This document shows, one piece after another, positions 10,071-20,816 of a DNA stretch of 64,000 nucleotides (position 1 is its first letter; each line of letters begins with the position of its first letter). Source of the stretch: Diphasiastrum complanatum (taxonomy: Eukaryota > Streptophyta > Lycopodiopsida > Lycopodiales > Lycopodiaceae). A program made the position numbers and the translations under genes. The notes under the pieces are model-generated. The model was not told the origin of the DNA. It made no database searches and saw nothing but the letters and a program-made list of their open reading frames with translations. The stretch is taken from contig CM055102.1 of assembly GCA_029204225.1 (NCBI GenBank), positions 7,488,496 to 7,552,495 on the forward strand. Direction: 5' to 3'.

Positions 10071-10958
10071 TCCGTGTATATATATCACTAATTCTAAGGA
10101 GCTAGCTATTTAAGACCTTTGGTCGTTTGATCACTCTGTGCATCTACAGATTGTTCAACTCAACAACAACTATCTACCCTTATCTTCATTCAGATATATA
10201 TTTATAGCTGTCAGAGTCTTTTGATTTATTGTAACTATAGTTTACAAGATAATTAACAACCGTTCAATCAAGATCCGTAAATCCGTTATTGGAGCTTCAT
10301 GAAGGAGGAGAAGTACAGAGTAACGTATCCTCCGTATACATCATAGTGCAAGGATGTAGGCCGTGATGGCCGTAGTCTATCCACAATCGTTTGAACAACC
10401 ATTGGTCGTTTGTTCAGCTGTTGATCGTTTGCTTTGTAAGTGATCGTTTGCTTCCTTCATTGATGACCATAAGTGATAACTTACGGAGCTAAATGATGAG
10501 ATGGGTCAACAGTTGTTAGTTGACTTCGTAGGGACCCGTAAATTGTTGTCGCTGGTCGACTTCGTTGATAACCGTAAGTAGGTAGCTTACGTTTTCAAAC
10601 GGTTGAGGAGAGTTGACTCTGGTCATGGCTTCCATCTTAGGAGATTGTAAGAAGGTCACTTGCAATGGTCGACAGAATTTTATGTTCTGTTGTCATTGAA
10701 GATTCCGTAAGTGCTCGTAGATAGTAACCTACGGGTTTTAACGACTCCTTGTGGTTTGCGGTTTGCAGTTTCTTGCGGTTTGCGGTTTGAGTCATGCTTC
10801 TTGGTAAACATTGATTTAACGGTGCCCTTCGGTCAGGAACGTAATCTGGTGATGGCTTTGCGGTTCTGTCTGATTCAACTTTGCATGTATTTTACAGACT
10901 GATTCAGAGAGAGAGAAGGAGGGTGAAGGGATGAGTAAGAGAATATTAAACTCCAACA
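9541..10958 (-). repeat. Probable 3' LTR of copia D (type Y)
   Basis: It is bounded by TGCATAATC at the left and CTCCAACA at the right, so it has TG..CA ends. It lies directly beyond the RNase H end and purine tract (10959-10970) of the minus-strand pol. It carries a long (CT)n tract, several GATCGTTTG/GGTCGTTTG copies (about 10122-10450), and a GCGGTTTG cluster (10751-10790). No second copy exists in the window: the other flank of D carries a different sequence. Confidence 0.5.
9984..10067. repeat. (CT)n microsatellite
   Basis: About 84 bp of uninterrupted CT inside the probable LTR of copia D. Confidence 0.97.
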
Positions 10959-10970
10959 CTCTCCCTTAAG
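10959..10970 (-). other. Polypurine tract of copia D
   Basis: The minus strand reads CTTAAGGGAGAG immediately before TGTTGGAG. This is the usual plus-strand priming site next to a 3' LTR. Confidence 0.6.
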
Positions 10971-10977
10971 CTTGTTG

Positions 10978-12238
10978 CTACGAATCTGGACTCAAGTTGA
11001 GATTTAACAATTCTAATAGAGTAGAATGTTTGTCCCTTGACAATGGTTTTGTCAGAATGTCAGCCAACATACTGTCTGTGTGATAGTAACTTAGTGCAAC
11101 GTCTTCGTTCTGAACCTTCTCTCTGAGAAAATGAAGTTGAACCTCTATATGTTTGGTCCTTGTGTGAGTTCGTCGGTTCAACGACAGAGCTATACAACTC
11201 TGATTGTCGCACTGGAGTATAGTTGGACCAAACTGTGGGAATCTCAGATCCTATAGTAGTCTTCTAAGCCATAAAATCTCCTTCACTGTTGACGTAGCTA
11301 CGACATATTATGATTTCATATAGGATAATGGAATGCATTTATGCTTCCTGCTATTCCATGCAATGGGTCCTCCTGCAAGAAAGCAAATGTAGCCAGAGGT
11401 GGATTTTCTGATATCTATGTCTCCTGCCCAGTCTGAATAAGAATAGGTAATCAAAGAGAGCACAGCTTCTGTATTTCCATTGTAACTCAAGGCATAGTGC
11501 TTTGAGGCTTGAATGTACTTTAGAACTCTTTGTAGAGTTTTCCAATGTTGTAGGCCTAGATTGGACATGAATTCCGACAACATGCTTACAACATATGCTA
11601 GATCAGGTCGTGTGCAAATCATAGAGTGCATGAGAGAACTTATGATAGACTGATAAGGGTACTTGCACATTTCTTGCTGATCTACCTTTGTTTTGGGACA
11701 CATGTTTTTGGAAAGCTTGCATCCTGGATCCATAGGAGGGTCTATGGGCTTGCAATCCTCCATGTCGTATCTTCGAAGTACATTAATTAAGTAGGATTGT
11801 TGGCTTATGTTGATCCTTCTGCTCGTGCGATCTTTGTGAATTTCCATTCCAAGTAGGTAATGGACTAGACCTAAATCAGTCATCTCAAATTCTAATGTGA
11901 GTAAGGACTTAGTTTTTTGCAACAACTGATTTGAATTGCTGATGATTAGGGAATCATCAATGTATGATGCTGTTATAACATAGCTTGGCCCCTTTGGTTT
12001 TAGATATACATTTGAATCTACGGTGTAGGAGGTAAAGTCATGTTGCAACAAGAAACAATTTATTCTATCATACCAGGCCCTTGGAGCTTGCTTCAGACCG
12101 TATAATGCCTTATGCAATTTGCATAGTAGATGCCCCTTGCCTTGAGGGATGTAACCTTCTGGCTGATAAATGTAGACATCTTCTTGTATGTATCCATGTA
12201 GGAATGTCGTTTGGACGTCCATCTGATGAATACCCAGA
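10978..12238 (-). pseudogene. Copia D 3' half: reverse transcriptase from HQMDV, and RNase H
   Basis: From 12238 downward the minus strand reads HQMDVQTTFLHGYIQED, YGLKQAPRAWYD, a catalytic box YIDDSLIIS (usual YVDD), FEMTDLGLVHYLLGMEI, RPDLAYVVSMLSEFM and the RNase H start SDWAGDIDIRKSTSGY. A break at 11308 is followed by the RNase H end (RTHTRTKHIEVQLHFLREKV, ADILTKPLSRDKH) at 11181-10978. The frame 12438-11308 is open through both parents of the chimera. The segment upstream of 12239 comes from a different RT that had already passed its own YxDD box, so part of RT is present twice. Confidence 0.8.
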
Positions 12239-13580
12239 TCTGTGATTTCATAATTTTCAGATATCTGACTCTTCGTGTTCTTGATTAGCATTAAGGAGTT
12301 TTCTATCATAAGAGAATCATCCAGAAAATAGTCATAATCACAAAATCTTTTCCTACTCTTTTTATGTAGACAATACAGTCTGGTTGTGTAGGATTGAAGT
12401 CTAGAGACTTCAGAAGACTGTTGAGCTTCTTGTACCAAGCTCGTGATGCCTGCTTTAGATTATAAATGCATCTCTGCGACCGACATACATATTGTCAATT
12501 GTCGGGGTCTTCAAATCCTTCAGACTACTTCATGAAGATTTCTTCCTCTAGATCTCTGTGGAGAAAGGCTGTCTTTACATCATTTTGGTGAATTTCCAGA
12601 TTGTGTTGTGTAGCATATGCAAGGAGCAATCGTATGCTTGTCATCTTGACCATCGACAAATATGTGTCAAAATAATCAACACCATACTTTTGTGTGTAGC
12701 CCTTTGTGACAAGCCTTGCTTTGTAACGTCCAATTGTGCCATCTGATTTCATTTTTCTTTTGTACACCCACTTGTAGTCGACGATCTTTTTGTTTTCTAG
12801 CAGTGGCTCTAGTGTCCATGCCTAGTTTCGCTCATTGATTCGATTTCCTCTGAGATTGCCTGCCTCCAGAATTCTCCCTCTGGACTCTGGACAGTTTCTT
12901 GATATGTTGTTGGCTCTTCAGTGAAGCTACAGTACCCGAATTCTATGTCTTCGTTCCGTTGAAGGTTGTCAACATATCGATCTAGAGGTCTTCTTTGTCT
13001 TGTTGACCTTCTGGGTCCGTTTCGTCGCTGCTTGAAAGTTTCTGCTTCGTGGGGTTGATCTTCTGCTTCCTGTTGCTCTGGAGTCTGGGGCTCAACATTA
13101 TGATTTGATGTCTGTCCTCGATTTCCCTCTTGAATTGGCAACAGTGTGAAGATCTCATGGTCTTTTTCATCTTTTAGTCTAGGAAATGTGGACTCATCGA
13201 ACTTCACATCTCTACTCGGAATCACATTCTTGGTGGTTGGATTATAGAGTCTGTATACTTGAGATCCGTTCGAGTACCCAACCATGATGGATTGCTCTGA
13301 CTTATCATCAAGCTTGTTTCTCTTTTCTTTTGGAATGTGCTTGTATGCTGCACATCCAAACACACGCACGTATGATAGATCAGTCTTTCTACCTGTCCAC
13401 ATTTCGTACGGTGTCTTGTTTTTCAGCACTGTCATTGTTGATCTATTTTGCAGGTGTACTGCTGTAGCTATTGCCTCAGCCCAGAATTGAGCCTGTGCCA
13501 TCATGCATCTGGCTCCTTCGACTAGCGTCATGTTTCTTCATTCTGAAACACCATTGTATTCGGGTGTGTATGCATGAGTG
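12239..13580 (-). pseudogene. Copia D 5' half: integrase C-terminus and reverse transcriptase
   Basis: The frame 13531-12809 carries the integrase end (FWAEAIATAVHLQNRST, RVFGCAAYKHIPKEKRNKLD) and an acidic linker with RRSTRQRRPLDRYVD, then the start of RT (EFWRQAISEEIESM). RT continues in other frames at 12767-12525 (GRYKARLVTKGYTQKYGVD, LEIHQNDVKTAFLH) and 12500-12239 (ASRAWYKKLNSLLK, then a damaged YVDD box read as FLDDSLMIENS). It ends at SENYEITDLG, directly fused to HQMDV of the other RT. Stops and frameshifts make it non-functional. Confidence 0.8.
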
Positions 13581-14620
13581 AATTGATGCTCTATTCCCTA
13601 TTCTTGGCAAAATTTCAAAAATTCTGTGCTCTTGTACTTACCTCCATTGTTAGATCTAATGATTTGAATCTTCTTTGAGGTGTGTCTCTTTATAAATGCC
13701 ACGAACTTCTTGAAAAAGTCAAGCACTTTAGATTTTTTCTTTAGGTAGTAGATTGTAGTCATTTCTGGCTGTAATCATCTATGAACGTCAGGAAATACCT
13801 CAATCTTCAGAGCGAACTTTCATCGGTCCGCAGACATCTGAGTGACGAGCTCAAGAACTTCTTTGGCTCTTCTTCCCTCATGTGTGAATGGATTCTGATG
13901 TTGTTTGCCTTTTTGACAAACTTTGCAAAACTCAGTATCGAGTCTTGATATCTTTAGACTTATGACTATGTCTTTCTTGCACATGTCATATAGGCTCCTC
14001 ATATTCAGATGATACATTCTCATGTGCCAGAGTTGATTTTCATTTTTTGATGCATTTAATATGCTACCAGAGTTATTAATTATCTTGACTTGGTAGATAT
14101 TTCCTCCTCTACATCCAATCGTCAACAATTTGTTTGTTGTTTTCTCGATCATGTGGCATGTATTGCCATCGAATAAAATTCGAATTCCAAGATCTGCCAT
14201 CTTGGAGACATAGCAGATCTTTTCTCAGTGAAGATATGTAGAGTGCTCCTGGCAGCTCTGCTTGTCCTGACAATGTTCGCAACTGTAGAGTCCCGATGCC
14301 TTTGACATCGTGTCTGCTCCCATCACCTAGAATCACTGCTTTGTTGTTTTCGAGTTCTTTGAAGTCGATCAAGATTTGCTTGTTGTAGGTGATGTGTGAT
14401 ATTGCTCCTGAATCAATGACTACATCGTAGTCTTGTTCAGTGTAGCTTGTTGAAGCTTCATCAAGTATTGCGAAGGCTTCATCACCTCTATCTGCATCTT
14501 TGGATGACTCTGCAATATTTGCTTTCTCAATTTTGTTCTTTTTTTTGGGTGAAATCTGCAATCATATGCAGAATGCCCATTCTTCTTGCATTGCATACAA
14601 GGTATTGTAGAATTGAACCA
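13581..14620 (-). pseudogene. Copia D protease, GAG-pre-integrase and integrase core
   Basis: Minus frame 14561-14109 has the protease site VIDSGAISHIT (usual DSGAS), with its tail LPGALYISSLRKDLLCL. Frame 14200-13820 has GAG-pre-integrase (LWHMRMYHLNMRSLYDM, CKVCQKGKQHQNPF). Remnants of the integrase core follow to about 13580 (SNNGGKYK-like at about 13650). A zinc knuckle CMQCKKNGHSAYDC is encoded at about 14551-14596 just upstream. Several frames are used. Confidence 0.75.
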
Positions 14621-15390
14621 ACATTTGTTGGCTGTGTGTCAAGGTTTGTGAATGTGATCATAGGAAGAAGATTGTTGATTATTATTGTCTCTGTTCGAAG
14701 ACTTTGTCTTGTCTAATCTGAGCTTGTTCTTGTTCTTCTTCTTCCTTTCGTGAAGAGAGCTTTCTCTTGATCACTGCTTCCTTCTTCTTTGTCCCTCATC
14801 AATCTCTCATCAGCGACAAGACTGACTGCTTTGTTGAATGTCATATCTGGTAGACTCAGTATGAGCATTATCAACAACTGATAGGACGTAGGTAGAGACT
14901 TCATGAAGTACATCAGCTGTTGTGGTGCTGGGACCTGGTGATCCTGACTTGATGCAGCGAGTTGAGCGAATATTGTTCTGATCTTCTCAACATGCTGATC
15001 CAACTGGTTGCCATTCCATCATATGGATTGCAGCTGATTGTGAAGATGCATCACCGAAGCAACAGTCCTCACTCCCTACTTCTGTTTTAATCTTTACCAT
15101 GTTGCATGGCTGCTTTCGCAGTCTTCAATCTGCATGAGTAGATCTTCATTGATGGACAAAACGATGATCACCATTGCACGCTCATCCTTTCTGATCTTCA
15201 GCTCTCCTTGGGTCTCCCTCTAGAGGTTTCACCTCTGTGAACTCGGTCGCCGACCAGATGCCTTCACCCTTCAGAAGCATTTTGATTTTGAATTTTCATA
15301 TCCTGTAGTGTTCGACATTAAGACTGATTGCTATTCTTGTCTGGATCATTGTAGCCATATTGTGTTGCCTAGAAAATTACTATTCAGATT
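14621..15390 (-). pseudogene. Copia D gag
   Basis: Frame 15003-14713 contains a typical copia gag central region (MKSLPTSYQLLIMLILSLPD, NKAVSLVADERLMR) with an acidic/basic tail. The N-terminal part, 15370-15010, is visible only in broken frames. It is followed directly upstream by the primer-binding site, so this gag belongs to the 5' parent of the chimera. Confidence 0.65.
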
Positions 15391-15403
15391 AGCTCTGATA
15401 CCA
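15391..15403 (-). other. Primer-binding site of copia D
   Basis: The minus strand reads TGGTATCAGAGCT, a perfect initiator tRNA-Met primer site. The LTR begins at 15404. Confidence 0.85.
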
Positions 15404-16166
15404 TGTCGCGAATGGGTTTGCTTTCATGAACAAATTGTTTTCGTTCAGTTTTTCTTGCATGGAAGCTTGTAGGATCATAAGCACGCGACTATAGATCACA
15501 GGATAGAAATCATTCTAGAAATCAAGACAACGGAAAACAAGGAGATGGACAAGAGAGAGAGCAACTGTATTATCAGTTTTGAATTTTAGAACAAGATGAT
15601 TAGTGTCTCGCTTGTTGGTGGCCTGACACTTAGCTCTTTTGTTGTGTTCAGCTTGTTGGCAGACTTTCATGCACAACTATTTCATTTTTCTATTTTTCTA
15701 TTCTCTCTTGCATCATATCTGTTGATCCAGAATTGCATTTATATCTCCACTGTGTGGAGTTTACAAGGTAGGTAAACAGAGAATGACAAGAGTAGTTTAC
15801 GCTAATATTCAACTAGTTAGTTACTCTCTGTTATTGCTAACTGTTTCAGCTGAGCATGAAGTTCAAGATTCTACGCCTGTTGAGCTGTCAGCTAGCAGCG
15901 CGAAAGATTTTCTTTCGTTTTCTTTTTGTTTTGTGTCGTATTGTATCTTTTGGTCTTGGAGGTATGTTATTGACTTTCGCGAATCATTTGACCTTCGAGT
16001 TTTGCTTCGCTTCGTGTCTTAGGGTTTTTGAGGTACGTTGACTTTCGCAAATTGTTCGCCATTCGACCTTCGCTTTGTTTCACTTTGCTTCGCATCGCAG
16101 CAAAGTTGCAGTTCACATTTTTTGACAAATTGGGTTCCACACATGTATGGCCAAAATGCCTCGTGG
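15404..16166 (-). repeat. 5' LTR of copia D (type X), far end undetermined
   Basis: It starts (plus strand) TGTCGCGAATGGG next to the primer site. It contains a partly duplicated TTGACTTTCGC...GACCTTCG block (about 15970-16072). Its sequence does not resemble the LTR at 9541-10958 on the other side of the element. The outer boundary is unclear because copia E is inserted at 16167. Confidence 0.5.
16162..16166. other. Target-site duplication of copia E, left copy
   Basis: CGTGG here against CGTGA at 21471-21475, four of five bases identical. Confidence 0.6.
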
Positions 16167-16821
16167 TGTGAGAGATTTCAACTAGTTTAGTCTAGTTTAG
16201 TCACATTTTGGTAAGTTGTCAATAAGAGGCCAAAACTCATTTTAGACTTAGAGATAGACTTTTTGAGGTTATATTAGTTTAAAATACATTCAATAAACAC
16301 TTTTGGAAAGTGTGGGAAAGTTGGTAGTCGAGTTTGAGAGAGATTCAAATTTGAACTTTGGGTACATTGAATCTAGACCCAAAATTAGTAGGGTTTACAT
16401 TTTGGAGGGAAAGCCAAGTGGCCAAATAGGGTTTGAACACTCTATAAAAGGATGTAACTCGTGGAGAGACACAATCTTCTCTCTTCTCTCTCTCATTTCA
16501 TCATTATACATGGTTCTCTTTGGGTTCTACTACTCATTGGTGCACTATCTTGGTGTTATCTTGCAATCTTGTGTGTAGAATGCTCATTTATTGTTATTTT
16601 TGGCTCCACACGTGTGAAATACAGTAGGCTACTGTAATTGTATGGACAAAAAACATATTTTATGTTTTGGTTCATGTTTTATCAATATCTCTTAGAGTTT
16701 GCATCTCATTTTGTATGTAGATGCTGATTTTTCTACATTGGCAGGATTGTTGGTTTGCTCCTTATTGTAACCAAAGATCAGGGACATGGATTGGATCTTT
16801 AATGATCTGAAATACTTCACA
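16167..16821 (+). repeat. 5' LTR of copia E
   Basis: 655 bp with TGTG..CACA ends. It holds a TATA box and the short palindrome CACACGTGTG near 16605 that recurs in LTRs of several elements in this window. Confidence 0.9.
16443..16450 (+). promoter_or_regulatory. TATA box of copia E LTR
   Basis: TATAAAAG, conserved at 21092-21099 in the 3' LTR and (reversed) in the copia I LTR. It would set transcription initiation about 30 bp downstream. Confidence 0.6.
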
Positions 16822-16836
16822 TGGTATCAGATCTCT
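16822..16836 (+). other. Primer-binding site of copia E
   Basis: TGGTATCAGATCTCT directly after the LTR. It matches the tRNA-Met site for ten bases, then diverges. Confidence 0.75.
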
Positions 16837-17418
16837 TGTGTTTCAGGTTATGACAGGATCAGCCATCTTTATCAAGGATTTGGAGGAGTTACCAATAGAG
16901 CATGCTAGATTGATCTCTACTCAAAAATCAGCATTTTTGCATGTGTAGAATTGATGTTTTGTAGGTCAAAACTCAATATGGGGTTATATACTTGATCAAT
17001 TCCGATTTCACACTTGGTTTACTGGAATTAGATGACTTTTGGTGCATTAGGAAGTTCTCATTGGAGTCTACAAGAAGATACATCAAGTTTCTAGAAATTG
17101 CCTGTAGAATTTGAGATATTTAATTTTTTGTGATTTTGTCAAAACCCTAATTTTGATTGGATCTCTAGTTTGTGAGGTTACTGAACTTCATTTGAGTGTG
17201 GTTCATTCCTAGGAAGTGGCAAGAATCATTAGATTGAGGATAGATCATAGGTTGATCAAGATTTCACTATTCTATGTGTTGATTTTCTAGTTAGAAGTGC
17301 TAGAAGAGATTTGAGAGGTTCCATATCTTTGTGATTTCTTCTTGAGTTAATTTGGAACATTAAAGAGAGTGCTTTGTGCATTGGAACAGGTTGAAAGAGA
17401 AGATCAAGTCACTTCAAC
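16837..17418. other. Leader of copia E, noncoding
   Basis: 580 bp between primer site and gag start. It contains stops in all frames and no feature beyond A+T richness. Confidence 0.6.
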
Positions 17419-18786
17419 ATGGCTACAAGTGGTGGATTTATGTTGGAGAGCAATGATAGGCTTACCTCAATCAACTATTCTACTTGGAAGGTGAGGATGG
17501 AGTCCTTATTGGAGATGAATGAGTTGATGGAGATTGTTGCAGGTGTGGAGGAGAGGCCTCAAGCACCTCAAGATCAAATGAGGTATGACAAGAGAGCAAA
17601 GAAATCTCTACACACGATTAAGATGAATGTTACCAATGAACTTCTCAAGGAAGTTGGTAAGTGCACATCATCTTTGGAGGCTTGGGAAGCTTTGAAGAAG
17701 CTTTATGAATCCAAGTCTACATCAAGAGTGCTTAATCTTAGGAGGAAAATCTTTCAAAGTTTGCAAAATAAGGAAGAGAGTACTCATGCTTTTGTTTTGA
17801 GGGTAAAAGCATTCAATGATGAGTTAGCATGTATTGATGAAAGCATTAAGGAGGTAGAACTTGTTCAAGTTATACTTAATGGCTTGTTGTATGATCATGC
17901 TAATCTTGTTCAAAGTTTTACTATTCAAAAGACTTTGCCAAGTATTGTGGATTTGCAAGAGATCTTGGTGAATGAGGAGTATAGGCTTCAATCAAGAGGA
18001 GGTGTATCTACATCGACATCTCAATATGAAGAGGAGGCTATGTTCATCAAAGGCAAGTTCAAGGGCAAAGGCAAAGGCAAGTGGTATAAATGGCAAGATC
18101 AAGGTGAGACTTTCTCTTTTGGAAAAAAGAAAGATAAGTCTAAGCTGAAATGCTTTTATTGTGGAATCAAAGGGCATTTTGCAAATGAATGTTTGAAGAA
18201 GCAAAGAGATGAAGGTAGCAAGCAAATCAACTTTACTACTAATGATGAGGATCTAGGTGGTGGTGATTCTCTTTTGATGTGTTCTTCAAGTCCAATATCA
18301 AGTGAAGGCGACAAAGATTCATGGTGGATTGATAGTGGAGCTAGTTCACACATGACTAGTCACAAGGAGTTCTTTACTTCTTTGGTCACTTATGATGGAG
18401 CCAAGAAAGCAATTCACATGGCCAATGGTGGTGAGTGTGTGATTGAAGGTATTGGTTCTATTCCTATTTGTCTCTCTACTAATAGGAAAGCAAGACTTGA
18501 TGGTGTTCTTTACATTCCTTCACTTTCAAAGAATTTTCTAAGTGTTGGTCAAATGATAGAGAAAGGATACATGGTAAAGTTTGGGGGTGATGCTTGCTTC
18601 ATTACAAAGGAAGAAATCTTGGTTGCTAGGGGCAATAAACTAGGTAGACTTTTCAAGCTTGATGCTTTTGTTATGGCTAACAAAAAGGATGGAATGGAAA
18701 AGGAGATTGGTCTCAACTTTCCAAAGTTACCTTTTAGCATCAATAAGATTGGTGGATCTTATGCAAAGTCTAACAAGCTTCCTTAG
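17419..18786 (+). CDS. Copia E Gag-protease polyprotein, 455 aa
   Basis: Gag forms the virus-like particle and packages element RNA; the aspartic protease processes it. The N-terminus (residues 1-40) carries the family motif STWKVRMESLLEMNELM. Residues about 90-190 are the helical capsid-like part (LKKLYESKSTSRVLNLRR, ELVQVILNGLLYDHANLVQS). A Lys/Gly-rich stretch precedes a CCHC knuckle at about 245-258 (CFYCGIKGHFANEC), and the protease site WWIDSGASSHMT lies at about 302-313. The protease tail (LDGVLYIPSLSKNFLSVGQM) is present. The frame stops at 18784 where the integrase linker should begin. The ATG at 17419 matches the start used in element F. It is intact and could be functional as a gag donor. 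Confidence 0.85.
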   Translation: MATSGGFMLESNDRLTSINYSTWKVRMESLLEMNELMEIVAGVEERPQAPQDQMRYDKRAKKSLHTIKMNVTNELLKEVGKCTSSLEAWEALKKLYESKSTSRVLNLRRKIFQSLQNKEESTHAFVLRVKAFNDELACIDESIKEVELVQVILNGLLYDHANLVQSFTIQKTLPSIVDLQEILVNEEYRLQSRGGVSTSTSQYEEEAMFIKGKFKGKGKGKWYKWQDQGETFSFGKKKDKSKLKCFYCGIKGHFANECLKKQRDEGSKQINFTTNDEDLGGGDSLLMCSSSPISSEGDKDSWWIDSGASSHMTSHKEFFTSLVTYDGAKKAIHMANGGECVIEGIGSIPICLSTNRKARLDGVLYIPSLSKNFLSVGQMIEKGYMVKFGGDACFITKEEILVARGNKLGRLFKLDAFVMANKKDGMEKEIGLNFPKLPFSINKIGGSYAKSNKLP

Positions 18787-19499
18787 CTAGATCTAGGTCA
18801 AGATCTAATATGCTTCTTGGAGATATTCATCTTTGTGCTAACTTGGCTAGTCTTGAGGATAATGATGGTGTTTCAATGGTTCTTTATCGCAAGTGCAAGC
18901 ATGAAAAAGGTAAGGAAAGAGATAACTTCATCAATGGAGGTAAAGGTTCTTCCTTGGAAAATATTGTTGCCAATGATTTCTTTGATCATATGGAAAAAGA
19001 TGTTGCTAGGTGCATTCATGAAGGAGATGGTTCTTCTACATTCTTTTGTTATGATTCCAAGAAAGTCATTTTTCCAACAAGTGGAGTCACATGTCTTCAT
19101 AAAGAGAGTAGATCAAATGGTTCTATCAAGAGACTTAGTGAGGGAGATAGTCACAAGTCAAGAAGAAGAGAAGTATGTGAAGAGTTCAAAGTAGGATGTA
19201 CTTTGAATGATGTCATTGTGAATGATAGTGAGGAAGAATCATTATCATATGATATATTACCTAAAACATTGAATAGAAGTTCTTTTTTGAAGAAAGAGAG
19301 TACTTCAATCATCCTTATGTTAAAGGTACTAATCATTTTTTTCATGGCTTCTAATGTCTTTGAGATTTTTACTTCTTATGATGCAATCATTAAGAGGGAG
19401 TCTTATGAAGGAAAAAACAATGGAAGATTGGTTCTTGGGAAGATCCAAGGCATGGATCTCACATCTCTTCATCAACTCAAATAATTCTATGATTGTGAA
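18787..19499 (+). pseudogene. Copia E degenerate segment in place of integrase
   Basis: Immediately after the gag-protease stop, the text still echoes element F at the start of its integrase (a repeated SRSRSRS stretch, then a GDIH motif resembling SDIH). The rest of frame 18810-19484 has none of the integrase hallmarks (no FIDD, DNGGEY or VAERKN). It is Lys/Ser-rich with a hydrophobic stretch (SIILMLKVLIIFFMASNVF). Two overlapping frames are open over 18817-19194. I read it as a strongly diverged or deleted integrase region rather than a known protein. Confidence 0.5.
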
Positions 19500-20804
19500 T
19501 TGATCACTCATGATCAAGATGGCAAAAGGTTGGTGAGAGAAGACTACATGGAGAAAATCGAGAGGCAATTTCTTCAAGGCCAGGGAGATCTCATTGGTGA
19601 GCTTATTGAGGTTTGTTATGGACTCAAGAGGGCTGGATTTATTAGGTTTGATACTCATTTTCACCTACTCTACTTCATGTTGGATGGAAAGTTTGGAATC
19701 TATCTTTTGATTTATGATGGTGACATTGTTTTCACTAACCTTTATGGAAGATCGAGATCAAGCATTGATGAGATCTTGTTGAATCTAGATCATATGTTTG
19801 AGAGGGAGTATTTTCAGAGGTTCAGGTCTGAAGATATTCATATCTTTGATATCTTTGATGATCAAGAGAAAGGTAAGCAAGTGGAAGCGACTCACTTTGT
19901 TTTATTCACATGTTTTGAAGAATTTTCTTGTGTAGATGATGCTATGCAAGTGGATATTGGTTCTCATGTTTTTCATACTGGAAAAGAAAGTAATGGATCT
20001 GGAAAACAAAGTTTGTTCAATGACTTTGATGATCAAGAGGAAGATCAAGAGGTTGATCTCAAAGGGCTTCAACAACACAAAAGGAAAGGTGGCAATTTGG
20101 AGCTAGTCAAGAGCATCAAAGGAAAGTTATTTGGCAAAGATGTTATGGATCTATTTTTGCAGCTTATTGAAGACTCAAGTAAGGTAAAAGGGACAGCAAG
20201 GAAGTGTTTTTCAAGTCTACTTTACTTGTTCTATCTCATGTTTGAGCTGTTTCATGTGGATGTGTGCAAATTGTCAAGATATGGACAAACTAGCTACATT
20301 GTCTTGCAATGTCTTATTGTTGGAGTTGTACTAGCATTCTTGGCTGGTTTTGCTGATGGAAATGAAACTATTAGAGGCTCATTATGTCACTCATTCATGG
20401 CCAAGTCATCAAATGTCGATAATATCTTGTGGCAAGATGGAGATGGAGGCTCATTCATGGAGTTTTATGGTGAAGACATATCAAGAAAGGACAAAGTTGG
20501 AGGAGACAAGCAAGCAAATGGTCATCACTCACATTTATTGTTTGGTTGCTGTAATTTTCTAGAGAGTTCAAAGTTTCAAACATGGAGGAATCATTTCATT
20601 CACATTCTATTTGGTTCTTCATGTTCTAGTTATATCTTGATGTGTAAAATTGATGTAAGAAATAGTGAATCATCCAATTTGGACACTATTCTCTATATCA
20701 ATTATGAAAGATACTTTAGAACCTTAGAAAGAAGATCTATACTTAGGATGGAGATCATTCTAAAGTTGGATCAAAGTTTATTGTCAAAACTATGCCAAAA
20801 CTAG
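19500..20804 (+). CDS. Copia E unusual 434-aa frame with permuted RT-derived segments
   Basis: The frame is open for 434 codons up to the purine tract. Residues 15-60 resemble the RT segment YMEQPEGY...YGLKQA (here DYMEKIERQF and CYGLKRAGFIRF). Residues about 70-85 resemble the catalytic strand LLIYVDDIIL but read LLIYDGDIVFTN, so the YVDD box is lost. About 40 residues later comes a match to the integrase-RT linker of element F (EKGKQV, then FVLFTCFEEFSCVDDAMQ against FAFLTSFDEPTCVGEAIQ). In F that linker lies before RT, so the order is reversed here. The remainder (hydrophobic SYIVLQCLIVGVVLAFLAGF at about 270-290) is unrecognised. The start at 19500 is only the first ATG. Confidence 0.6.
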   Translation: MITHDQDGKRLVREDYMEKIERQFLQGQGDLIGELIEVCYGLKRAGFIRFDTHFHLLYFMLDGKFGIYLLIYDGDIVFTNLYGRSRSSIDEILLNLDHMFEREYFQRFRSEDIHIFDIFDDQEKGKQVEATHFVLFTCFEEFSCVDDAMQVDIGSHVFHTGKESNGSGKQSLFNDFDDQEEDQEVDLKGLQQHKRKGGNLELVKSIKGKLFGKDVMDLFLQLIEDSSKVKGTARKCFSSLLYLFYLMFELFHVDVCKLSRYGQTSYIVLQCLIVGVVLAFLAGFADGNETIRGSLCHSFMAKSSNVDNILWQDGDGGSFMEFYGEDISRKDKVGGDKQANGHHSHLLFGCCNFLESSKFQTWRNHFIHILFGSSCSSYILMCKIDVRNSESSNLDTILYINYERYFRTLERRSILRMEIILKLDQSLLSKLCQN

Positions 20805-20816
20805 TTGAAGAGGGAG

